A DNA stretch of 64,000 nucleotides from NCBI RefSeq assembly GCF_029952525.1, contig NZ_JASAOF010000015.1:1-64000 (forward strand), read 5' to 3'. Numbering within the stretch: position 1 is the first letter of the stretch; each line of letters starts with the position of its first letter. The notes beneath the pieces were generated by a model, which was given only the letters and a program-made list of their open reading frames with translations, did no database searches and was not told where the DNA came from. The position numbers and the translations under genes were made by a program. This DNA is from Saccharopolyspora ipomoeae. GTDB lineage: Bacteria > Actinomycetota > Actinomycetes > Mycobacteriales > Pseudonocardiaceae. Shown piece by piece: positions 55,959 to 64,000 of the stretch.

Positions 55959-57371
55959 ATGCGAAAGCCGGGTTCACGTCTCGTCGCGGGAGCAGCGCTC
56001 GCCATGACGGCGCTCGTCGCCGCCGCGATCCCCGGAGCGGCGGCACCACCCGTGCCCAGCCAGTACGCCAGCCGGCCGGACCTGAGTCCACCGCAGGTGC
56101 AGATCGAGTCACCCGCGCGCGGCACCGAACCCGGCTACATCTTCCTCGACGCCCGCGGCACCGCGACCCAAGGCGGACCGATGATCGTCGACGACTCCGG
56201 GCAGCCCGTGTGGTTCCGGCCCTACGGCGACGGCATGAGCCGGGTGAGCACGTCTCTGCGCACCCAGACCTACCGCGGCCAACCGGTGCTGACCTGGTGG
56301 GAAGGTGATCAGGACGAGGGCTGGGGCGACGGCGAGTTCCACGTGCTCGACCAGTCCTACGAGGAGGTCGCCACCGTCAGGACCGGCAACGGGGTCGACA
56401 CCGACCTGCACGACATGACCATCACGCCGCGCGACACCGCGCTGCTGCTCGGCTACCACCAGGTGGAGCGCGACGGGCGCCAGGTGGTCGAGGGCGTGAT
56501 CCAGGAGGTCGACATCGCCACCGGCCGCGTCCTGTTCGACTGGCGGAGCCTCGACCACGTCGGGCTGGAGGAGTCGACGATTCCCGCCCCGGCCGACCCG
56601 AACGCGCTGTTCGACTACCTGCACCCGAACTCGGTCACCGAGGACGCGAACGGGAACCTGCTGCTGTCGGCCCGCAACACCGACGCCGTCTACCAGATCG
56701 ACCGCGCCACCGGCGCGATCCAATGGCGGCTGGGCGGCGTGCGCAGCGACTTCGCCGTCGATCCGGCCGCGCGGTTCGCCCGGCAGCACGACGCCCGCTG
56801 GCTGCCGACCGGGCAGCTGAGCATCTTCGACAACGCCTCCGACGTGCCCGGACCGCCCTCGCGCGGCATCGTCGTCGACCTCGACCCGGGCGCCCGCACG
56901 GCCCGGCTCGCCCAGTCCGTCGCCCATCCCGGCGGGACGACGAGCCCCACCCAGGGCAGCTACCAGGTCCTGCCCGGCGGCCACCACTTCGTGGGCTGGG
57001 GCTCGCAGGGGCAGTTCACCGAGTACGACGCGGCGGGCGGGGTCGTGCTGCACGCGTCGCTCGGCGACGGGATGCAGTCCTACCGCGCGCTGCGCCTGCC
57101 GTGGGTCGGCACGCCGAAGACCCGCCCGGACGTCGCGATCCGCGATGAGAACGGCACCCGCGCGCTCTACACCAGCTGGAACGGCGCCACCGAGGTCCGC
57201 GGCTGGCGGCTGCTCGCCGGCGACACCCCGTTCACGGTGGAGCCGGTCGGCGACGTGGCCAAGGCCGGGTTCGAGACCCGCGGCGTCGTCGCAGGCCCCG
57301 AGCGCTACGTCGCCGTCGAAGCCCTCGATGCCCAGGGTCGAGTCCTCGGCCGCTCCGACACGGTCTCCTAA
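55959..57371 (+). CDS. Secreted arylsulfotransferase (ASST)-family protein, 470 aa
   Basis: Signal peptide (SRLVAGAALAMTALVAAAIP, cleavage after GAA) and a six-bladed propeller of the Arylsulfotran_2 type. Recognisable blades: GPMIVDDSGQPVWFRPYGDG, VLTWWEGDQDEGWGDGEFHV, DTDLHDMTITPRDTALLLGY (conserved His), DYLHPNSVTEDANGNLLLSA RNTDAVYQID and QHDARWLPTGQLSIFDN. The family can move sulfate between phenols without PAPS, but many actinobacterial members lack proof, so activity is unverified. ATG at 55959 follows GGAGAG. Convergent with ctaD. Confidence 0.83.
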   Translation: MRKPGSRLVAGAALAMTALVAAAIPGAAAPPVPSQYASRPDLSPPQVQIESPARGTEPGYIFLDARGTATQGGPMIVDDSGQPVWFRPYGDGMSRVSTSLRTQTYRGQPVLTWWEGDQDEGWGDGEFHVLDQSYEEVATVRTGNGVDTDLHDMTITPRDTALLLGYHQVERDGRQVVEGVIQEVDIATGRVLFDWRSLDHVGLEESTIPAPADPNALFDYLHPNSVTEDANGNLLLSARNTDAVYQIDRATGAIQWRLGGVRSDFAVDPAARFARQHDARWLPTGQLSIFDNASDVPGPPSRGIVVDLDPGARTARLAQSVAHPGGTTSPTQGSYQVLPGGHHFVGWGSQGQFTEYDAAGGVVLHASLGDGMQSYRALRLPWVGTPKTRPDVAIRDENGTRALYTSWNGATEVRGWRLLAGDTPFTVEPVGDVAKAGFETRGVVAGPERYVAVEALDAQGRVLGRSDTVS

Positions 57372-57390
57372 CTCCGCGAGACGTCCCGTT

Positions 57391-57619
57391 GGGGTGGGGA
57401 AGTTTTCATGAAAACTTCCCCACCCCAAAGATCCCCGAAGGATCCGAGGTTTTCATGAAAACTGTCCCGATCCAGACTGATCAGGAGCACGAGATGCCCT
57501 GGTGGGAGCCTCCCCACCCCGTTCTCCGAGGGTGACTGGAGAAGGGGAGGTTTTCATGAGAACTGCCCACTCGACCTCCTCTCCCGAGGTCTTTGGGGAG
57601 GGAAGTTTTCATGAAAACT
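57391..57619. repeat. Cluster of four palindromes with core TTTTCATGAAAA
   Basis: AGTTTTCATGAAAACT (57401-57416), GGTTTTCATGAAAACT (57448-57463), GGTTTTCATGAGAACT (57549-57564) and AGTTTTCATGAAAACT (57604-57619). The first is the centre of a perfect 36-bp palindrome (57391-57426, arms GGGGTGGGGA/TCCCCACCCC). They fill the gap between convergent genes; no other gene is seen there. Confidence 0.9.
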
Positions 57620-57625
57620 GCGCCG

Positions 57626-59320
57626 TCAACGGCGTCGGAGACTGGCGTGCGCCTCGGAGTCGAGGCGGTCGGCCATGTGCGGGTAGTGCAGCTCGAACGC
57701 CGGCCGGATCGAGCGGATCCGGGGCAGCGCGGTGAAGTTGTGCCGCGGCGGCGGGCACGACGTCGCCCACTCCAGCGAGTTCCCGTGCCCCCACGGGTCG
57801 TCCACCTCGACCGGCGTGCCGTAGCGGTAGCTGGTGAGCACGTTGTACAGGAACGGCAGCATCGAGGCGCCCAGCACGAACGCGCCGATCGTGGACACCG
57901 CGTTCAAGGCCGTGAACCCGTCGGTGACCAGGTAGTCGGCGTAGCGGCGCGGCATCCCCTCGTCACCCAGCCAGTGCTGCACCAGGAACGTCGTGTGGAA
58001 CCCGACGAACGTGAGCCAGAAGTGCAGCCTGCCCAGCCGCTCGTCCATCATCCGGCCGGTGATCTTCGGGAACCAGAAGTAGACCCCGGCGAACACCGCG
58101 AACACGATCGTCCCGAACAGCACGTAGTGGAAGTGCGCCACCACGAAGTAGGTGTCGGTGATGTGGAAGTCCAGCGGTGGTGAGGCCAGCAGGACGCCGG
58201 TCAGCCCGCCGAGCAGGAACGTCACCAGGAAACCGACGGCGAACAGCATCGGGGTCTCGAACGTCAGCTTCCCCCGCCACATCGTGCCGATCCAGTTGAA
58301 GAACTTGATCCCGGTCGGCACCGCGATCAGGAACGTGGCGAACGAGAAGAACGGCAGCAGCACGGCCCCGGTGGCGAACATGTGGTGCGCCCACACGATC
58401 GCCGACAAGCCCATGATCACCATCGTGGCCAGCACCAGCCCGGTGTAGCCGAACAGCGGTTTCCGGCTGAACACCGGCAGGATCTCGGTGACGATGCCGA
58501 AGAACGGCAGCGCCACGATGTAGACCTCGGGATGGCCGAAGAACCAGAACAGGTGCTGGTAGAGGATCGCCCCGCCGTGCGCCGGGTCGAAGACGTGCCC
58601 GCCCAGGTGCCGGTCGATCAGCAGCCCGAACAGCGCGGCGGTCAGGATCGGGAACGCCATCAGCACCAGGATGCTGGTGGCCAGCACGTTCCAGGTGAAG
58701 ATCGGCATCCGCCACATCGTCATGCCGGGGCAGCGCAGGCAGACCACCGTCGTGATCATGTTGACCGCGCCCAGGATCGTGCCCAGCCCGGACACGATCA
58801 GCCCCGCCGCCCACAGGTCACCGCCCGGGCCGCCGGTGAAGGCGCCGCGCGAGAGCGGCGCGTAGGCCGTCCAGCCGAAGTCGGCGGCGCCGCCGGGCGT
58901 CAGGAAGCCGCTGATCACGATCAGCCCGCCGAACAGGAACAGCCAGTAGGACAGCGCGTTGAGCCGCGGGAACGCCACGTCAGGCGCGCCGATCTGCAGC
59001 GGCAGGACGATGTTGGCGAAGCCGAACACGATCGGCGTCGCGAACAGCAGCAGCATCACCGTGCCGTGCATGGTGAACAGCTGGTTGTACTGCTCCTGCG
59101 ACAGCATCTGGAGCCCGGGAGCGGCCAGCTCGCCGCGGATGAGCAGCGCCATCGCGCCCCCGGCGAGGAAGAACGCGAACGAGGTGAGCAGGTACAGGAC
59201 CCCGATGTCCTTCGGATCGGTGGTCCGCAGCCACGGCACCAGCCGTCCGCCCTTGCGCGGGCGCCTTCCCGTCAGGGCCCGCGTGGGTACCGCGGTGGGA
59301 TGGATTTCGGTGGTGGCCAT
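57626..59320 (-). CDS. ctaD: Cytochrome c oxidase subunit I (CtaD), 564 aa
   Basis: Catalytic subunit of aa3-type oxidase, 12 membrane helices. Heme and copper ligands: H in [14 protein letters not shown], the H-P-E-V-Y cross-link motif in [19 protein letters not shown] for CuB, and [11 protein letters not shown] for the two heme histidines. The K-channel ([13 protein letters not shown]) and D-channel ([21 protein letters not shown]) are intact. ATG at 59320 follows GGAGGCGG. It stands alone, not with ctaC/ctaE/qcr genes, as is common in actinobacteria. A second ctaD elsewhere is likely. Confidence 0.95.
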   Translation of the reverse strand: MATTEIHPTAVPTRALTGRRPRKGGRLVPWLRTTDPKDIGVLYLLTSFAFFLAGGAMALLIRGELAAPGLQMLSQEQYNQLFTMHGTVMLLLFATPIVFGFANIVLPLQIGAPDVAFPRLNALSYWLFLFGGLIVISGFLTPGGAADFGWTAYAPLSRGAFTGGPGGDLWAAGLIVSGLGTILGAVNMITTVVCLRCPGMTMWRMPIFTWNVLATSILVLMAFPILTAALFGLLIDRHLGGHVFDPAHGGAILYQHLFWFFGHPEVYIVALPFFGIVTEILPVFSRKPLFGYTGLVLATMVIMGLSAIVWAHHMFATGAVLLPFFSFATFLIAVPTGIKFFNWIGTMWRGKLTFETPMLFAVGFLVTFLLGGLTGVLLASPPLDFHITDTYFVVAHFHYVLFGTIVFAVFAGVYFWFPKITGRMMDERLGRLHFWLTFVGFHTTFLVQHWLGDEGMPRRYADYLVTDGFTALNAVSTIGAFVLGASMLPFLYNVLTSYRYGTPVEVDDPWGHGNSLEWATSCPPPRHNFTALPRIRSIRPAFELHYPHMADRLDSEAHASLRRR

Positions 59321-59434
59321 GTCCGCCTCCGGACGAGCGCGGGAGCGACCTACCGGCCCAGTCTTCTCCCGCGGCGGAGCCCCCGCAAGCGACCACCGGC
59401 GCAGCGAAACCCGGCCTCCGCCATGCGGAAGGGC

Positions 59435-60004
59435 TCAGATCGCGGCGATGGCGCCGTGCGCCATGTCGCGCAGCAGCCGCGACATGGCGGAGGTGTCCAG
59501 GTGCGCGCTGAACGGCGTCGAGTTGATCAGGCCGAACACCGCGTGCACGGCGGCGCGGGCGCGCGGGCGGTCCAGCGCCGGGCGGGCGTCGACCAGGGTC
59601 TGCACCCACACCTCGACGTAGAGCCGCTGCGACTCCCGGACGCGCCGGTGATCGCGGTCGGAGAGGCTGTCCAGGTCGCGCATGTGCACGGTGATCAGAG
59701 CCGGGTTGCGCAGCGCGAACTCGACGTGCCAGCGCACCAGCCGGTCCAGCGCCTCCGTCGGATCGGTGGTGGCGTCGACCCGGTCCTTGCCGCCGAGCAG
59801 CAGCCGGTCGCTGATACCGGTCAGCAGCTCCGCCAGCATCGCGTCCTTGCTGCGGAAGTGCCTGTACAGGGCGGGTCCGGAGATGCCGACGGCCGCGCCG
59901 ATGTCGTCGATCCCGACGCCGTGGAAGCCCGCTCGCGCGAACTTCTCGGCCGCGGCGGTCAGGATCTGCTCGCGCCGGGTCGGCTTCGCCGCATCGGTGG
60001 ACAT
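59435..60004 (-). CDS. TetR-family regulator of the carboxylase operon (BkaR/AccR-like), 189 aa
   Basis: N-terminal HTH (REQILTAAAEKFARAGFHGV GIDDIGAAVGISGPALYRHF RSKD) and a C-terminal helical ligand domain. It is divergent from accD1, with twin perfect operators in between. In M. tuberculosis the TetR protein at the accD1-accA1 locus (Rv2506, BkaR) controls branched-chain amino-acid breakdown; same arrangement here. Likely inducer: an acyl-CoA intermediate. ATG at 60004. Confidence 0.87.
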   Translation of the reverse strand: MSTDAAKPTRREQILTAAAEKFARAGFHGVGIDDIGAAVGISGPALYRHFRSKDAMLAELLTGISDRLLLGGKDRVDATTDPTEALDRLVRWHVEFALRNPALITVHMRDLDSLSDRDHRRVRESQRLYVEVWVQTLVDARPALDRPRARAAVHAVFGLINSTPFSAHLDTSAMSRLLRDMAHGAIAAI

Positions 60005-60027
60005 GCCCCGAGATACTAGACGAGAGC

Positions 60028-60070
60028 GTTAGTCATCGTTAACATGAGGCTCAAGTTAACGATGACTAAC
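60028..60070. promoter_or_regulatory. Twin TetR operators in the divergent promoter
   Basis: GTTAGTCATCGTTAAC (60028-60043) and its exact reverse complement GTTAACGATGACTAAC (60055-60070) start 27 bp apart. Each is itself a GTTA-N8-TAAC half-palindrome, so two dimers could bind side by side. The pair lies between the TetR start (60004) and the accD1 start (60092). Confidence 0.85.
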
Positions 60071-60091
60071 CGCCCGAGGAAGGTGTGCCCC

Positions 60092-61705
60092 ATGGATGCG
60101 CCCGTCCTGCGCACGTCGGTGGATCCGGACTCGCCGGAGTACGCGCGCAACGCCGAGCAGCACGCCAAGCTCGTCGACGACCTCAACGCGCAGCTGACCC
60201 GAGCCCGCCTGGGCGGGCCGGAGAAGGCGCGGATCAGGCACGTCGAGCGCGGCAAGCTGCTGCCCCGCGACCGCGTGGACGCGCTGCTGGACCGGGGTTC
60301 GCCGTTCCTGGAGCTCTCGCCGATGGCCGCGCACGGCCTCTACGACGACGAGGCGCCGGCCGCCGGGATCATCACCGGTGTCGGCCGGGTCGCCGGCCGG
60401 GAGTGCGTGATCGTCGCCAACGACGCCACCGTCAAGGGCGGCACCTACTACCCGGTGACGGTCAAGAAGCACCTGCGCGCCCAGGAGGTCGCGCTGCACA
60501 ACAACCTGCCGTGCCTGTACCTGGTCGACTCGGGTGGCGCGTTCCTGCCCAGGCAGGACGACGTGTTCCCGGATCGCGAGCACTTCGGCCGGATCTTCTA
60601 CAACCAGGCCACGATGTCGGCGCGCGGCATCCCGCAGATCGCGGCCGTGCTCGGGTCCTGCACGGCCGGTGGCGCCTACGTGCCGGCGATGAGCGACGAG
60701 GCGGTGATCGTCCGCGAGCAGGGCACGATCTTCCTCGGCGGTCCACCGCTGGTGAAGGCCGCGACCGGTGCCGAGGTCACCGCCGAGGAGCTGGGCGGCG
60801 GTGAGCTGCACTCGCGCACCTCCGGCGTCACCGACCACCTCGCCGCCGACGACGCCGACGCGCTGCGCATCGTCCGCGACATCGTGAGCACCCTGGGGCC
60901 GCGCGAGCCGCGGCCGTGGGAGGTCGCGCCCAGCGAGGAGCCCGCGGTCGACCCCGACGAGCTCTACGGCGCGGTTCCCACCGACTCGCGCACGCCCTAC
61001 GACGTGCGCGAGGTGATCGCGCGGATCGTCGACGGCAGCCGGTTCCAGGAGTTCAAGCAGGAGTACGGGCAGACGCTGGTCACCGGCTTCGCCCGGATCC
61101 ACGGTCAGCCGGTCGGCATCATCGCCAACAACGGGATCCTGTTCAGCGAGTCGGCGATGAAGGGCGCGCACTTCATCGAGCTGTGCGACAAGCGCTCGAT
61201 CCCGCTGGTGTTCCTGCAGAACATCTCCGGGTTCATGGTCGGCAAGGAGTACGAGGCCGGCGGCATCGCCAAGCACGGCGCGAAGATGGTCACCGCCGTG
61301 GCCTGCGCCCGGGTCCCGAAGTTCACCGTGGTCATCGGCGGCTCGTTCGGCGCCGGGAACTACTCGATGTGCGGGCGGGCCTACTCGCCCCGATTCATGT
61401 GGATGTGGCCCAACGCCCGGATCTCGGTGATGGGCGGCGAGCAGGCCGCATCGGTGCTGGCCACCGTCCGCCGCGACCAGAAGGACGCGCGAGGCGAGGA
61501 CTGGTCGACCGAGGACGAAGAGGCCTTCAAGCAGCCGATCCGCGACCAGTACGAGCACCAGGGCCACCCGTACTACGCGACGGCCCGGCTCTGGGACGAC
61601 GGCGTGATCGACCCCAAGCAGACCCGGGACGTGCTGGGGCTGGCCATCTCGGCGGCGGGCAACGCCCCGCTCGAACCGATCTCCTACGGCGTTTTCCGGA
61701 TGTGA
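60092..61705 (+). CDS. accD1: Acyl-CoA carboxylase beta subunit AccD1 (3-methylcrotonyl-CoA type), 537 aa
   Basis: Carboxyltransferase subunit with two crotonase-like halves. Acyl-CoA and biotin regions: [56 protein letters not shown] in the N-half and [47 protein letters not shown] in the C-half; these are MCC-beta hallmarks. ATG at 60092 follows GAGGAAGG; the frame opens at 60044 inside the operator. Operon with accA1 and an acyl-CoA dehydrogenase, pointing to leucine catabolism; geranyl-CoA carboxylase is the less likely alternative. Confidence 0.92.
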   Translation: MDAPVLRTSVDPDSPEYARNAEQHAKLVDDLNAQLTRARLGGPEKARIRHVERGKLLPRDRVDALLDRGSPFLELSPMAAHGLYDDEAPAAGIITGVGRVAGRECVIVANDATVKGGTYYPVTVKKHLRAQEVALHNNLPCLYLVDSGGAFLPRQDDVFPDREHFGRIFYNQATMSARGIPQIAAVLGSCTAGGAYVPAMSDEAVIVREQGTIFLGGPPLVKAATGAEVTAEELGGGELHSRTSGVTDHLAADDADALRIVRDIVSTLGPREPRPWEVAPSEEPAVDPDELYGAVPTDSRTPYDVREVIARIVDGSRFQEFKQEYGQTLVTGFARIHGQPVGIIANNGILFSESAMKGAHFIELCDKRSIPLVFLQNISGFMVGKEYEAGGIAKHGAKMVTAVACARVPKFTVVIGGSFGAGNYSMCGRAYSPRFMWMWPNARISVMGGEQAASVLATVRRDQKDARGEDWSTEDEEAFKQPIRDQYEHQGHPYYATARLWDDGVIDPKQTRDVLGLAISAAGNAPLEPISYGVFRM

Positions 61706-61716
61706 GTGGAGTGAGC

Positions 61717-63714
<1,998 letters not shown>

Positions 63715-63718
63715 GGAG

Positions 63719-64000
63719 ATGGTGGACCACCGGCTCACCGAGGAGCACGAGGCGCTGCGGCAGAGCGTGCAGGACTTCGCGCGAAAGGACGTCGCCCCGG
63801 TCATCGCCGACTACTACGAGCGGGAGGAGTTCGCCTACCCGCTGGTGCGCAAGATGGGCGAGATGGGCCTGTTCGGCCTGCCCGTGCCCGAGGAGCACGG
63901 CGGCATGGGCGGCGACTACTTCGCGCTGTGCCTGGCGCTGGAGGAGCTCGGACGCGTCGACCAGTCGGTCGCCATCACCCTCGAAGCGGGCGTCTCGCTG
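63719..64000 (+). CDS. Acyl-CoA dehydrogenase, N-terminal part (cut by the window end)
   Basis: First 94 residues: MVDHRLTEEHEALRQSVQDF ARKDVAPVIADYYEREEFAY and the typical MGEMGLFGLPVPEEHGGMGG, the N-terminal helical domain of acyl-CoA dehydrogenases. In this operon it matches isovaleryl-CoA dehydrogenase (FadE19 in M. tuberculosis), the step before 3-methylcrotonyl-CoA carboxylase. ATG at 63719, with GGATGAGGAG upstream. No stop within the window; catalytic residues lie beyond it. Confidence 0.9.
   Translation, partial: MVDHRLTEEHEALRQSVQDFARKDVAPVIADYYEREEFAYPLVRKMGEMGLFGLPVPEEHGGMGGDYFALCLALEELGRVDQSVAITLEAGVSL

Overview
The window is high-GC actinobacterial chromosome, most like a member of the Pseudonocardiales (Saccharopolyspora/Amycolatopsis type). 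The grounds are: mycothiol synthase, GlnR, an RsiG-type anti-sigma factor, DUF3073, many GTG/TTG starts and leaderless starts (a TANNNT box about 6-7 bases before the start codon), and a pSAM2-type integrative element. From memory, the gene order from about 0.1 to 26.3 kb follows the M. tuberculosis block Rv0810c-Rv0823c (DUF3073, YgfZ, PabC, nitrobindin, SseC2, CysA2, ThiX, LmeA, GlnR, MshD, PstB, PhoU, LCP, Dus), with local insertions.

Regions. 0-6.9 kb: DUF3073, a hypothetical gene, a methyltransferase, an asparaginase, the c-di-GMP-responsive anti-sigma factor RsiG, YgfZ, a Nur-like Fur regulator and PabC. 7.1-12.9 kb: nitrobindin, a 36-residue membrane protein, a methyltransferase, a sulfur operon (SseC2, CysA2, DUF4395) and ThiX/LmeA/hydrolase. 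13.0-20.9 kb: GlnR, MshD, a PHO-box-controlled pstSCAB operon, an XRE regulator and phoU with its own PHO box. 21-31.4 kb: LCP cell-wall ligase, diguanylate cyclase, DusB, SodC, a phasin-like protein, an ArsC-like protein, a NUDIX protein, UppP, FolP2 and a RibD-like reductase. 31.6-33.8 kb: a secreted three-gene set resembling WxL/DUF916 surface systems, with a frameshifted middle gene.

34.04-45.74 kb is an 11.7-kb actinomycete integrative and conjugative element (AICE) inserted in the 3' end of tRNA-Lys(UUU). It is bounded by a 69-70-bp direct repeat and carries int, xis, repSA, an FtsK/TraSA transfer protein, Spd-like membrane proteins, a GntR (KorSA-like) repressor with its operator array, a chain of overlapping micro-genes, and cargo (a GpgS-like glycosyltransferase and a DUF4118 protein). 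A 204-bp imperfect inverted repeat in its left half is unexplained.

45.9-64 kb: GNAT, two MetE-like proteins, methyltransferase, secreted chorismate mutase, PAP2 phosphatase, YigZ, FAD monooxygenase, aldo/keto reductase, MFS exporter, arylsulfotransferase-like protein and cytochrome oxidase subunit I. The window ends in a leucine-degradation type operon (TetR, AccD1, AccA1, acyl-CoA dehydrogenase cut by the window edge) behind a twin operator.

The least explained features are non-coding. (1) A ~180-bp structured repeat occurs three times, always between convergent genes, and keeps its hairpin by compensatory changes. (2) Clusters of 16-bp quasi-palindromes occur in five intergenic regions, three of them on an exact 24-bp period. 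(3) At three gene 3' ends a 19-20-bp segment including the stop codon is tandemly duplicated; in two of the three this puts stops in all frames. (4) The AICE contains the long hairpin noted above.
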